Of a stretch of DNA of 30,789 nucleotides, positions 23,534 through 30,789 are shown in pieces. The stretch is from positions 1 through 30,789 of the forward strand of contig JBGAUM010000027.1 in the NCBI GenBank assembly GCA_044228625.1, read 5' to 3'. This DNA is from UKL13-2 sp044228625. GTDB lineage: Bacteria > Pseudomonadota > Gammaproteobacteria > Burkholderiales > Usitatibacteraceae. The notes beneath the pieces were generated by a model that searched no databases, had not been told where the DNA came from, and saw only the letters and a program-made list of their open reading frames with translations. Both the position numbers and the translations under genes were made by a program. Position 1 is the first letter of the stretch. Each line of letters starts with the position of its first letter.

Positions 23534-25258
23534 TCACTCGTTCGTCACGGACTCGATTTCCTCAAGCGACGTCACTCCCGCACGAACCTTTCGAAGCCCG
23601 GAGCGTCGCAAATCCGACACCCCTTCTCTCCGGGCCTGATCGGCTATGTCGATCGAGGTCCCGTTTTTCATGATGATGCGCTGCATTTCATCGGAAATTG
23701 GCATCACCTCATAAATCCCGGCGCGTCCTTTGTAGCCGGTATTCTTGCATATGTCACATCCCACGGCTGCATAGGGTTGCCAAGTGCCGTCGACCTCCTC
23801 TTCCTTGAAACCCGCCCGGAAGAGTACTTCTTTGGGAAGGTCAGCCGGGCGTTTGCAGGAACACAGCCGGCGCGCAAGTCGCTGGGCGGTGATCAAGATG
23901 ACGCTGGTCGCAATATTGAAGGGCGCAACACCCATGTTCATCAAGCGGGTCAGCGTTGATGGCGCATCGTTGGTGTGCAGGGTGGACAGCACCATATGGC
24001 CGGTTTGCGCCGCCTTGATCGCGATTTCTCCGGTATCCAGGTCACGAATCTCACCCACCATGATGATATCGGGGTCTTGCCGCAGGAAAGACTTGAGCGC
24101 TGCAGCAAAGGTGAGGCCGGCCTTGTCATTCACGTTGACCTGATTGATACCGGGCAAATTGATTTCGGCAGGATCCTCAGCCGTCGAGATGTTGATTCCG
24201 GGCTTGTTGAGGATATTCAGGCAGGTATAGAGAGACACCGTCTTCCCTGAACCGGTAGGACCCGTCACCAAAACCATTCCATAAGGCCGATGAACCGCAT
24301 GCAGCAGCGCTTTCTGCTGCTCCGGTTCGTATCCCAGTGCCTCAATGCCCAGTGTGGCGCTGGAAGGATCAAGAATACGCATGCAAATCTTTTCGCCGAA
24401 CAGCGTCGGCAGCGTCGATACGCGAAAATCGATCGCACGCGTCGGCGAAAGCTTCAACTTCATGCGCCCATCCTGCGGCACGCGCTTCTCAGAAATATCC
24501 AACTTAGAGATCACCTTGATGCGGGATGCGATTTTTTCCTTGATCGCCAGCGGCGGCTGGGCAACATCGTAAAGAATCCCATCCTGACGATAGCGAATCC
24601 GGTAAAACTTTTCATAGGGTTCAAAGTGAATGTCGGATGCGCCACCGTTGATCGCGTCAATCAACACTTTCTGCACATACTTCACCACCGGCGCGTCGTC
24701 GACCTCGTCAGGCGCGCCAGCACCCGTTTCGACCTGGGCCTCGTCACCCGCCCCCAAGTCGATGTCGCCGAGCGCCGTGTCGTCCCCGATCATCGTATCC
24801 AGCGCTTTTGCAGAAGTTTCGCCAAAGCGCTTGACCAGTGTGGCAAGCTTGTCCTCTTCCACCACTACCGGCTCAACCACGGACCCGGTTGCAAATTTCA
24901 GCTCCGACAGGAATTGCTCGCTGGTCGGATCCGACATCCCCAGGAAAAGGCGGTTTCCGCGCTTCAACAGGGGAATGACGCGCTTGCTGGCGACCAGTTT
25001 CGAATCGATCGCGCCGGTTGGAAGCTGCTCAGGGTCAATCCCTGACAAGTCCAACAAGGGGACACCAAACGTATTGGCTGCAAAGTGAGCAATTTCCCGC
25101 GCCTGCAACTTTTTGGACGCGATCAACTGTTCAATGAAAGTAACATTGTTCTTCTTCGCTTCCGCATGCAGCGCATTGGCATCGGCTTGGACAAGCTTCC
25201 CCTGCTGCACAAGTGCACGGCTCAAAGGGCTAAATGTGATCGCGGCAGCTGCAGCCAT
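23534..25258 (-). CDS. pilB: Type IV pilus extension ATPase PilB
   Basis: PilB is the hexameric ATPase that drives pilus assembly. The 574-residue protein has an N-terminal GspE-like domain (about 1-150), an acidic linker near 148-180 and the ATPase core. Walker A is GPTGSGKT at 323-330. The Asp box TAEDPAEI, Walker B with MVGEIRD and the His box STLHTND follow. A zinc site fits Cys456, Cys458, Cys491 and Cys494. It is the first gene of the pilB-pilC-pilD-coaE-zapD-yacG run. The 73 bp upstream hold an 8-bp palindrome, TAGCGCTA, but no clear sigma-54 site. The pilin genes are not in this window. Confidence 0.96.
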   Translation of the reverse strand: MAAAAAITFSPLSRALVQQGKLVQADANALHAEAKKNNVTFIEQLIASKKLQAREIAHFAANTFGVPLLDLSGIDPEQLPTGAIDSKLVASKRVIPLLKRGNRLFLGMSDPTSEQFLSELKFATGSVVEPVVVEEDKLATLVKRFGETSAKALDTMIGDDTALGDIDLGAGDEAQVETGAGAPDEVDDAPVVKYVQKVLIDAINGGASDIHFEPYEKFYRIRYRQDGILYDVAQPPLAIKEKIASRIKVISKLDISEKRVPQDGRMKLKLSPTRAIDFRVSTLPTLFGEKICMRILDPSSATLGIEALGYEPEQQKALLHAVHRPYGMVLVTGPTGSGKTVSLYTCLNILNKPGINISTAEDPAEINLPGINQVNVNDKAGLTFAAALKSFLRQDPDIIMVGEIRDLDTGEIAIKAAQTGHMVLSTLHTNDAPSTLTRLMNMGVAPFNIATSVILITAQRLARRLCSCKRPADLPKEVLFRAGFKEEEVDGTWQPYAAVGCDICKNTGYKGRAGIYEVMPISDEMQRIIMKNGTSIDIADQARREGVSDLRRSGLRKVRAGVTSLEEIESVTNE

Positions 25259-25331
25259 ATCAGGACCGGAAAGTACGTTCCAAAATGCTAAGACTACACA
25301 TGATGCTCTAGCGCTAACACTTTGTAAAGAA

Positions 25332-25883
25332 TCACTTTTTCATCGCCAATTGCCGCTCGATTTCAGATACCAAATCGGCCGAATCGGGCGAAACCTTGCT
25401 TGCAAAGCTCTTCGCCATGGTGCCGTCTCGCGAAATCACGTATTTGTGAAAATTCCAGCGCGGAGCGTCGCCGGTTGCTTTGGCCAAAGCGGCAAACATC
25501 CCATTGGGCTGCGCCCCAACGACGGATGACTTCGCCATCATCGGAAACTTGACTTTGTAGGTACGCTCGCAAAAATCCGCTACCTCCTCGTTGGTTCCGG
25601 GCTCCTGCATGCCGAAATCATTCGCGGGGAAACCCACCACCATCAGCCCCTGGTCGCGGTATTTGTCATACAACCCCTGCAATCCCTCGTATTGCCGCGT
25701 ATATCCGCAGTAGCTGGCGGTATTGACCACCAAAACCACGCGCCCTCGGAAGGCGCAAAAATCCTGTTTGCCCCCGGACAACGTGGACATGCGGTGATTC
25801 AGCAACGCCGGACACTCTGCTGCCCACGCCGATTGCATGAAAATGCACCCTGTCAAAATCGCAAACACCATGAGCTTTTTCAC
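25332..25883 (-). CDS. Exported glutathione peroxidase-family protein
   Basis: The 183-residue product starts with a signal peptide (about 1-21, MKKLMVFAIL..SAWA), so it acts in the periplasm. The thioredoxin-like fold carries the peroxidatic Cys59 in NTASYCGYTRQYEGLQ, the EPGTNEE loop, and Trp133-Asn134 in PRWNFHKY. A possible resolving cysteine is Cys105. The usual tetrad Gln is Asp89 (FPANDFG). The cysteine type with a resolving Cys suggests thioredoxin-dependent rather than glutathione-dependent peroxide reduction (inference). I chose GTG at 25883 because GGAG lies six bases upstream; ATG at 25889 is possible. It diverges from hemA across about 106 bp. Confidence 0.86.
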   Translation of the reverse strand: MKKLMVFAILTGCIFMQSAWAAECPALLNHRMSTLSGGKQDFCAFRGRVVLVVNTASYCGYTRQYEGLQGLYDKYRDQGLMVVGFPANDFGMQEPGTNEEVADFCERTYKVKFPMMAKSSVVGAQPNGMFAALAKATGDAPRWNFHKYVISRDGTMAKSFASKVSPDSADLVSEIERQLAMKK

Positions 25884-25923
25884 AACCATCTCCGTGACCC
25901 AACGGCGGCAATTAAAGCCCCGC

Positions 25924-25932
25924 TGATATAAT
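25924..25932 (+). promoter_or_regulatory. Extended -10 promoter of hemA
   Basis: TGATATAAT contains a perfect -10 hexamer (TATAAT, 25927-25932) preceded by the TGN extension. No -35 resembling TTGACA lies 16-18 bp upstream, as is usual for extended -10 promoters. The predicted start is near 25939, giving a leader of about 50 bases before hemA. It lies in the gap shared with the divergent peroxidase gene. Confidence 0.6.
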
Positions 25933-25989
25933 TTTTGATTGCCTCGCCGCAGCGTTGCACACGCGTGGCGCGCCGGAAACCGACCCGAC

Positions 25990-27249
25990 ATGCCGCTGCA
26001 CACCCTGGGACTCAATCATCGTACCGCACCCTTGGAGGTGCGCGAAAGAATTGCGTTTCCCGCTGAGCAGCAAGGTGCTGCGCTGAGGACGCTGACCGCA
26101 TTGCCGGGTGTCGCCGAGGCCGCGCTCCTTTCGACTTGCAACCGTACCGAAATTTATTGGCGGGGGGACGAAAGCGCAGGGACGTCGGTACGCGAATGGC
26201 TGGCAACACAGCCTGCGGCGCGGGGACTCGACCTGAACAGTCATTTGTACGAGTTTGTCGATTCGGCTGCCGCGCGCCACGCGTTTCGCGTCGCCAGCGG
26301 GCTCGACTCCATGGTCCTGGGCGAGCCGCAGATTCTCGGACAGGTCAAGCACGCGGTGCGCATAGCCCACGACGAAGGCACCCTCAGTGGGGCCCTGGAC
26401 CGCATGTTCCAGGAGACCTTCAAGGTTGCCAAGAGTGTGCGCAGCGAGACCTCGATTGGCGAAACGTCAGTGAGCATGGCCGCCGCTGCGCTGCGACTGG
26501 CCGAACAATTGTTTGGCGAAGTTTCCGGGACGCACGTCTTGCTGGTGGGCGCCGGCGAAATGATCGAGCTCGTGGCGACACATTTTGTTGCCAAGAAACC
26601 CCGAAGCGTCGCCGTCGCGAATAGGACTCTCGAGCGCGGGGAAACCCTCGCCCGGACTTTCGGCGGCAAAGCGCTGACCTTGCAGCAGCTGCCTGAACAC
26701 ATGCACGACTTCGATATCGTCATCAGCTGCACGGCGTCTACCTTGCCGCTGATCGGCAAGGGCATGGTTGAGCGGGCCCTGAAGGCACGCCGCCACAAGC
26801 CGATGTTCATGGTCGATCTCGCAGTGCCCCGGGACATCGAGCCCGAGGTCGGAGAGCTCGACGACGTTTTCTTGTATACACTCGATGCCCTCGGCCGCAT
26901 CATCGCGCAGAACACGGTCAAGCGGGAGGCTGCCGCAGCCGAAGGCGAGGCGATTGTCGAAGCCCGCGCGCAGGAGTTCATGCGCTGGCTGGAATCTCGC
27001 GCCACCGTACCGGTCATCCAGCAGTTGCGCGCACGCGCCGAACAATATCGGTCTGCAGAACTCGAGCGGGCGCGCAAACGCCTGGCGAAGGGTGAGGATC
27101 CCGCGCTCGTCCTTGAGGCGCTTGCCCAGGGACTGAGCAACAAATTTCTCCATCATCCCCTGGCGGCCCTGAATCGGGCCGCAGGAGTGGAGCGTGAATC
27201 CTTGGCGAACGCTTTGGAAAAACTGTATCCCGAACAGGACGAGCATTAG
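25990..27249 (+). CDS. hemA: Glutamyl-tRNA reductase
   Basis: HemA reduces Glu-tRNA(Glu) to glutamate-1-semialdehyde with NADPH, the committed step of C5 tetrapyrrole synthesis. The 419-residue product begins MPLHTLGLNHRTAPLEVRER. The catalytic thiol is Cys50 in STCNRTEIY. GEPQILGQVK, the Rossmann-like VLLVGAGEM and the C-terminal dimerisation helix rich in Arg and Ala follow. The frame is open from 25939, but the homologous start is 25990. This heme pathway supplies the substrate for CtaB and CtaA encoded at 11-13 kb. prfA follows 71 bp downstream, an order conserved in many proteobacteria. Confidence 0.97.
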   Translation: MPLHTLGLNHRTAPLEVRERIAFPAEQQGAALRTLTALPGVAEAALLSTCNRTEIYWRGDESAGTSVREWLATQPAARGLDLNSHLYEFVDSAAARHAFRVASGLDSMVLGEPQILGQVKHAVRIAHDEGTLSGALDRMFQETFKVAKSVRSETSIGETSVSMAAAALRLAEQLFGEVSGTHVLLVGAGEMIELVATHFVAKKPRSVAVANRTLERGETLARTFGGKALTLQQLPEHMHDFDIVISCTASTLPLIGKGMVERALKARRHKPMFMVDLAVPRDIEPEVGELDDVFLYTLDALGRIIAQNTVKREAAAAEGEAIVEARAQEFMRWLESRATVPVIQQLRARAEQYRSAELERARKRLAKGEDPALVLEALAQGLSNKFLHHPLAALNRAAGVERESLANALEKLYPEQDEH

Positions 27250-27276
27250 GGACGCCGGATCTCGGCACTACACGCC

Positions 27277-27294
27277 GCGTTCAAACTTGAACGC
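27277..27294. repeat. 18-bp palindrome between hemA and prfA
   Basis: GCGTTCAA (27277-27284), AC, then TTGAACGC (27287-27294) is a perfect inverted repeat, followed by AATTTT. With so short a spacer, an RNA hairpin would have to open its inner A-T pairs. It could be a weak terminator for hemA or a binding site for a dimeric regulator in front of prfA. I do not recognise it as a named operator. Confidence 0.5.
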
Positions 27295-27320
27295 AATTTT
27301 CGACCCTTTTGACTGTCCCC

Positions 27321-28403
27321 ATGAAATCGTCCGTCCTCGCAAAACTGGCGTCGCTTGAAGAGCGGCTTTTTGAACTCGACCGCCTGCTCGCCGATCCGAA
27401 TGTGGTGTCCGACATGGACAACTACCGCAAACTCACGCGCGAACACTCAGAGCTGACGCCGGTGGTCGCCCTGTTCAAGGACTATCGCCAAGCCGAGGCC
27501 GACATTGCCGCTGCGATGGAATTGGCCAACGATCCCGGGATGCGGGATTTCGCCGACGAGGAACTCAAGGCGGGCAAGCAACGCATTGAACAACTTGAGA
27601 ACGAACTGCAAAAGGCCCTCCTGCCGAAGGATCCGAACGATGACAAAAACATCATCCTCGAGATCCGCGCGGGTACCGGCGGCGATGAATCCGCGCTGTT
27701 TGCAGGCGACTTGTTCCGAATGTATTCGCGCTACGCCGAACGCCAGCGCTGGCAGGTTGAAGTGATTTCCGAATCACCCGGGGAAGTCGGCGGGTACAAG
27801 GAAGTCATCGCCCGCATCGTGGGAACCGGCGCGTATTCACGCATGAAGTTTGAGTCCGGCGGCCACCGCGTGCAGCGGGTGCCCGAAACGGAGGCCCAAG
27901 GCCGCATTCACACCTCGGCGGCGACCGTGGCGGTCATGGCGGAAGCAGACGATGTCTCGGAGGTGAACATCAACCCCGCCGACGTCCGCGTGGATACCTT
28001 TCGCGCCTCCGGGGCGGGCGGCCAACACATCAACAAGACCGATTCCGCCGTGCGGCTGACCCATCTCCCGACCGGGATCGTGGTCGAATGCCAGGATGGC
28101 CGATCGCAGCACAAGAACAAGGAACAGGCGTGGCGTGTGTTGGCCGCCCGCATCAAGGACCAGCAGATGCGCGCCGCACAAGCCAAGGAGGCAGCCGAGC
28201 GCAAATCGTTGATCGGCTCGGGTGACCGGTCGGAACGCATCCGCACGTACAACTTCCCCCAGGGCCGTGTCACGGACCACCGCATCAACCTCACGTTGTA
28301 CAAGATCGACTTCATCATGGATGGCGACTTGTCAGAGGTGACGGACGCGTTGATTGCCGAGCATCAGGCAGAACAACTGGCCGCATTGGCCACCACCGCC
28401 TGA
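27321..28403 (+). CDS. prfA: Peptide chain release factor 1
   Basis: RF1 ends translation at UAA and UAG. The 360-residue product equals the E. coli length. The stop-codon recognition tripeptide is Pro-Glu-Thr at 188-190 (PxT class), and the catalytic GGQ is at 233-235, so Gln235 has the same number as in E. coli. The C-terminal SERIRTYNFPQGRVTDHR is diagnostic. The start at MKSSVLAKL is preferred to an upstream TTG (27309). prmC, the methylase for Gln235, starts 11 bp downstream. Confidence 0.97.
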   Translation: MKSSVLAKLASLEERLFELDRLLADPNVVSDMDNYRKLTREHSELTPVVALFKDYRQAEADIAAAMELANDPGMRDFADEELKAGKQRIEQLENELQKALLPKDPNDDKNIILEIRAGTGGDESALFAGDLFRMYSRYAERQRWQVEVISESPGEVGGYKEVIARIVGTGAYSRMKFESGGHRVQRVPETEAQGRIHTSAATVAVMAEADDVSEVNINPADVRVDTFRASGAGGQHINKTDSAVRLTHLPTGIVVECQDGRSQHKNKEQAWRVLAARIKDQQMRAAQAKEAAERKSLIGSGDRSERIRTYNFPQGRVTDHRINLTLYKIDFIMDGDLSEVTDALIAEHQAEQLAALATTA

Positions 28404-28414
28404 CTTGGGGTGCC

Positions 28415-29251
28415 GTGACAGTCGCCGAAGCCCTGCGAGCGGCCGCGTTGCGCATCGAGCGGCGTGACGCCGAAGTCCTGCTTTGCGCCTCGCTTTCCTG
28501 CAACCGCGCCCATCTGATTGCCCATGCGTCGGAAACGTTGGATCAGGCATCCACCCGGAATTTCCAAGCGTGGGTCGATCGACGGGCCCTCGGTGAACCT
28601 GTGGCGTACTTGACAGGTCGCCGGGAATTTTACGGACGCGAGTTCTTGGTCGGGCCGGAGGTGCTGATCCCCAGACCCGAAACAGAACATCTCGTAGAAC
28701 AAGCACTGGCGCGGCTTCCCAGCCAGCAATGGCCTGAAGACCCCGCCCATGCCAGCGTTCTAGATCTGGGAACGGGGAGCGGCGCCATTGCCATTACCCT
28801 TTCGCTGGAGCGACCGGCACTTGCAGTCACGGCGTGCGATGTGTCGCAAGGCGCCATCATGTTGGCCTCGAAGAACGCGTCGCAGCTGGATGCGAAGGTC
28901 GAATTCGTACAATCGGACTGGTATTCCGCATTGCCCGGCAGAAGGTTTGATTTGATCGCGTCCAATCCGCCTTATGTTGCCGCGCTTGACCCACACCTTG
29001 GACAAGGCGACCTGCGCTTTGAGCCGCGCGGCGCGCTGACCGACAACAGCGCGGATGGTCTCTCGTCCCTGCGCCAAATCGCTTCAGGCGCAACTCTGCA
29101 CCTCCACCCTGGCGGATGGCTGTTGCTGGAACACGGCTACGATCAAGCCGATGCGGTTCAAGGCATCCTCTTGCAATCGGGCTTTGAGGACCTCATTTGC
29201 ATTCATGATCTGGCGGGCATTCCCCGCGTGGCCGGTGGACGCCTCGGCTAA
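28415..29251 (+). CDS. prmC: Release factor glutamine methyltransferase
   Basis: PrmC uses SAM to N5-methylate the GGQ glutamine of RF1 and RF2. The 278-residue protein has an N-terminal helical substrate-binding domain (about 1-70). The Rossmann methylase core has DLGTGSG at 117-123 and NPPY at 184-187. EFYGREFLVGPEVLIPRPETE is the family link segment. The start codon is GTG, with GGGG a few bases upstream. The gene follows prfA closely, so enzyme and substrate are made together. Confidence 0.96.
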   Translation: MTVAEALRAAALRIERRDAEVLLCASLSCNRAHLIAHASETLDQASTRNFQAWVDRRALGEPVAYLTGRREFYGREFLVGPEVLIPRPETEHLVEQALARLPSQQWPEDPAHASVLDLGTGSGAIAITLSLERPALAVTACDVSQGAIMLASKNASQLDAKVEFVQSDWYSALPGRRFDLIASNPPYVAALDPHLGQGDLRFEPRGALTDNSADGLSSLRQIASGATLHLHPGGWLLLEHGYDQADAVQGILLQSGFEDLICIHDLAGIPRVAGGRLG

Positions 29252-29284
29252 AATCTCGCACAACCCTTTGAAATCGGAGTTTCC

Positions 29285-29599
29285 ATGAGCACTCAAGACA
29301 CCATCCGCGACACCGTCACCCAGAACAAGGTGGTGCTGTTCATGAAAGGTTCGCCGCAATTCCCGATGTGCGGATTTTCTGCCTCTGCCGCGCAAATTCT
29401 CAAGGCGTGCGGCGTGACCAGCCTCCACACCGTGGACGTATTGCAGGACGAAGCGATCCGCCAAGGCATCAAGGAATACGCCAATTGGCCGACGATTCCC
29501 CAGCTTTATGTGAATGGCGAGTTCGTCGGTGGCGCGGACATCATGCGCGAAATGTATCAGTCCGGCGAGCTGCAAACCTTGTTGTCGACCGTGAAGTAG
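29285..29599 (+). CDS. grxD: Monothiol glutaredoxin (CGFS type)
   Basis: CGFS glutaredoxins bind and transfer [2Fe-2S] clusters with glutathione. The 104-residue protein carries CGFS at 29-32 after KGSPQFPM. WPTIPQLYVNGEFVGGADI near 68-86 provides the cis-Pro and glutathione contacts. The length matches E. coli GrxD. A CGGAG ribosome site precedes the ATG. The gene lies 33 bp after prmC, and the modE-like gene starts two bases after its stop, which suggests that all of these belong to one transcript. Confidence 0.96.
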   Translation: MSTQDTIRDTVTQNKVVLFMKGSPQFPMCGFSASAAQILKACGVTSLHTVDVLQDEAIRQGIKEYANWPTIPQLYVNGEFVGGADIMREMYQSGELQTLLSTVK

Positions 29600-29601
29600 C
29601 G

Positions 29602-29982
29602 ATGTCGCAGGCGGCAACCATGCCGCATCAGATCGGCGGGGCGAAGCTCCGCATCCACTTCGGCGACGAGATCGCCATCGGTCCGGGCAAGGCGGATCTG
29701 CTCGAGGCCATCCGCGACACCGGGTCCATCACTGCCGCAGGCAAGCGGATGGGGATGTCGTACAAGCGCGCCTGGGATCTCACGGCCACCATGAACCGCT
29801 GCTTCAAGGCTCCGCTGGTCGAAACCGCCACCGGAGGCGGCGGCGGCGGCGGTGCGCACCTGACTGATTTCGGCGCGCGTGTTCTGGGCCACTACCGCGC
29901 CATGCAGGCCCACACCGATGCGGCCATCGCGCGCGACCTCAAGGCGTTCACCGACCTGCTGGCGCCCACCCCTCGCGGCTAG
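29602..29982 (+). CDS. ModE-type winged-helix regulator without molybdate domain
   Basis: The 126-residue product matches only the N-terminal DNA-binding domain of ModE. LLEAIRDTGSITAAGKRMGMSYKRAWDL (about 33-60) is the helix-turn-helix. The wing follows with a glycine-rich hairpin and AHLTDFGARVLGHYR. Full ModE has two further molbindin domains that sense molybdate, and these are absent. The frame ends with a natural TAG and modA follows, so it is not an obvious truncation; short ModE forms are known. Seven consecutive glycines (78-84) are encoded by a near-pure GGC run. It begins two bases after grxD. It probably represses modA through the operator at 30034-30057 (inference). Confidence 0.85.
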   Translation: MSQAATMPHQIGGAKLRIHFGDEIAIGPGKADLLEAIRDTGSITAAGKRMGMSYKRAWDLTATMNRCFKAPLVETATGGGGGGGAHLTDFGARVLGHYRAMQAHTDAAIARDLKAFTDLLAPTPRG

Positions 29983-30025
29983 ACTTCCCTCCCCGGCAGC
30001 GGGGCCAAATCCCGTTTCGTCACGA

Positions 30026-30054
30026 ATGACATGCGTTATATCCGATTGTATATT
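30026..30054 (+). promoter_or_regulatory. Sigma-70-type promoter of modA
   Basis: ATGACA (30026-30031) matches TTGACA at five of six bases. After exactly 17 bp comes TATATT (30049-30054), five of six against TATAAT. The predicted start is near 30061, giving a leader of about 25 bases. The -10 and most of the spacer lie within the ModE-like operator, so bound repressor would exclude polymerase. Confidence 0.65.
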
Positions 30055-30057
30055 ACG
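30034..30057. promoter_or_regulatory. ModE-like operator upstream of modA
   Basis: CGTTATAT (30034-30041), an eight-base spacer, then ATATTACG (30050-30057) is an inverted repeat with seven of eight arm positions complementary. The arms resemble the CGTTATAT/ATATAACG core of the enterobacterial ModE box. It lies between the modE-like gene and modA and overlaps the predicted promoter. A separate 11-bp palindrome, TTCGT-C-ACGAA, sits just upstream at 30016-30026. Confidence 0.7.
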
Positions 30058-30085
30058 ACTCCGGATTCTCTCAGCGGAAAGTGCA

Positions 30086-30789
30086 ATGCACGGGATCGTC
30101 AAATTCTTCCTCGCGCTCGCGGCGGGCCTTGCCTCATCGCCGACGATCGCCGGCGGTCCGGCGGCGCCGGCCATTGCGGCCGCCGCCGACCTCAAATTTG
30201 CCCTCGACGAGATTGCTGTCGCGTTCCGTGACGACACCGGCAAGGTGGTTCGGATTTCCTTCGGCTCGTCCGGGAATTTCAAGACCCAGATCTTGCAAGG
30301 CGCGCCGTACGAACTGTTCCTGTCAGCAGACGAAGCCTTTGTCGAAGAACTGCACCGTGCTGGCAAGGCGCGTGACAAGGGTACCCTGTATGCGATCGGC
30401 CGCATCGTCCTCTTTGCGCCCAAAGGGTCGCCGCTGGGGGTTGACGCGGAATTCAAAGGGCTCCGCCAGATGATCGAAAGCGGCAAGCTGCGCCGCTTCG
30501 CCATCGCCAATCCGGGTCATGCCCCCTATGGCCGCGCGGCACGCGAGGCACTCATCAAGGCCGGGCTTTGGGACCGCCTGCAGCCACAGCTGGTCTTGGG
30601 GGAAAACGTCTCGCAGGCGGCACAATTCGCCTCGGCGGGAGGCGCGGACGGCGGCATCTTCGCGTACTCGCTCGCACGGTCCCCGGCGGTCTCGTCGTTG
30701 GGAACGTATGCGCTCATCCCGGATGCCGCGCACACGCCGCTGCGGCAAGCCATGGTGCTGATGAAAAACGCGTCCCACGACGCGGAGGC
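30086..30789 (+). CDS. modA: Molybdate ABC transporter substrate-binding protein, partial
   Basis: ModA is the periplasmic protein that binds molybdate or tungstate for the ModBC importer. 234 codons are present before the right edge and no stop is reached. The first 23 or so residues are a signal peptide. The mature part begins with IAAAADLKFALDEIA, followed by FGSSGNFKTQILQGAPYELFLSADEAF. These supply the Ser and Thr/Asn contacts of the anion site in this family. NPGHAPYGRAAREAL and GGIFAYSLA, where the usual Tyr/Asp patterns fall, are also typical. modB and modC are expected just beyond the edge. The length so far is close to complete (about 250 residues usual). Confidence 0.93.
   Translation, partial: MHGIVKFFLALAAGLASSPTIAGGPAAPAIAAAADLKFALDEIAVAFRDDTGKVVRISFGSSGNFKTQILQGAPYELFLSADEAFVEELHRAGKARDKGTLYAIGRIVLFAPKGSPLGVDAEFKGLRQMIESGKLRRFAIANPGHAPYGRAAREALIKAGLWDRLQPQLVLGENVSQAAQFASAGGADGGIFAYSLARSPAVSSLGTYALIPDAAHTPLRQAMVLMKNASHDAE

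Noticed and set aside
25259..25331. Possible sigma-54 promoter upstream of pilB
   Set aside because: I looked for a TGGCAC-N5-TTGC pattern on the minus strand and found none.
29987..30005. CCCCG-GCAG-CGGGG stem after the modE-like gene
   Set aside because: It is only five base pairs with no T-run; too weak to call a terminator.
1..30789. CRISPR arrays, tRNA genes, insertion sequences, prophage or defence genes
   Set aside because: No regularly spaced repeats, tRNA-like cloverleaf stretches, transposase or integrase motifs were seen; nearly all DNA is explained by conserved core genes.

Overview
This 30.8 kb window is ordinary chromosomal DNA from a beta-proteobacterium, probably Burkholderiales or Nitrosomonadales. 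The gene orders that suggest this are pilB-pilC-pilD-coaE-zapD-yacG, the aa3 oxidase locus with its small DUF2970, DUF2909 and ~42-residue proteins, ftsY-ftsE-ftsX-rpoH, and hemA-prfA-prmC-grxD. I found no rRNA, tRNA, CRISPR array, insertion sequence, integrase or phage gene. Nearly all the DNA is coding, with many ATGA or GTGA stop/start overlaps.

Layout, left to right. (1) 1-5.7 kb: a secreted TPR protein cut by the left edge (-) diverges from mutM and a dynamin-like GTPase (+). These converge on an fdx-coaD-rsmD operon (-). (2) 5.7-10.1 kb: ftsY-ftsE-ftsX, then rpoH behind a leader holding a sigma-32-like promoter and a perfect CIRCE element, then folE. (3) 10.1-19.4 kb (-): genes for making and assembling aa3-type cytochrome c oxidase. 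ctaC-ctaD-small protein-ctaG-DUF2970-ctaE end at a strong bidirectional terminator. Beyond it SURF1, a Sco-like protein, ctaA, ctaB, sco and a RidA-family gene form a second, tightly overlapping operon. A lone DUF2909 gene sits on the + strand between them. (4) 19.6-25.3 kb (-): yacG, zapD and coaE with the type IV pilus genes pilD, pilC and pilB. (5) 25.3-30.8 kb: a periplasmic glutathione peroxidase-like gene (-) diverges from hemA. Then follow prfA, prmC, a monothiol glutaredoxin, a short ModE-type regulator and modA, which runs off the right edge.

How the genes connect. Heme made from HemA's product passes through CtaB (heme O) and CtaA (heme A) into CtaD, while CtaG, Sco and SURF1 insert copper and heme. 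PrmC methylates the GGQ glutamine of its neighbour PrfA. RpoH appears to be under both sigma-32 and HrcA control. The small ModE probably represses modA through an operator lying directly over the modA promoter.

I see no convincing wholly new system. The best leads are regulatory: the sigma-32/CIRCE arrangement at rpoH, the operator on the mod promoter, an unexplained 18-bp palindrome between hemA and prfA, a nested hairpin near the oxidase terminator, and the RidA gene coupled to the oxidase assembly operon.
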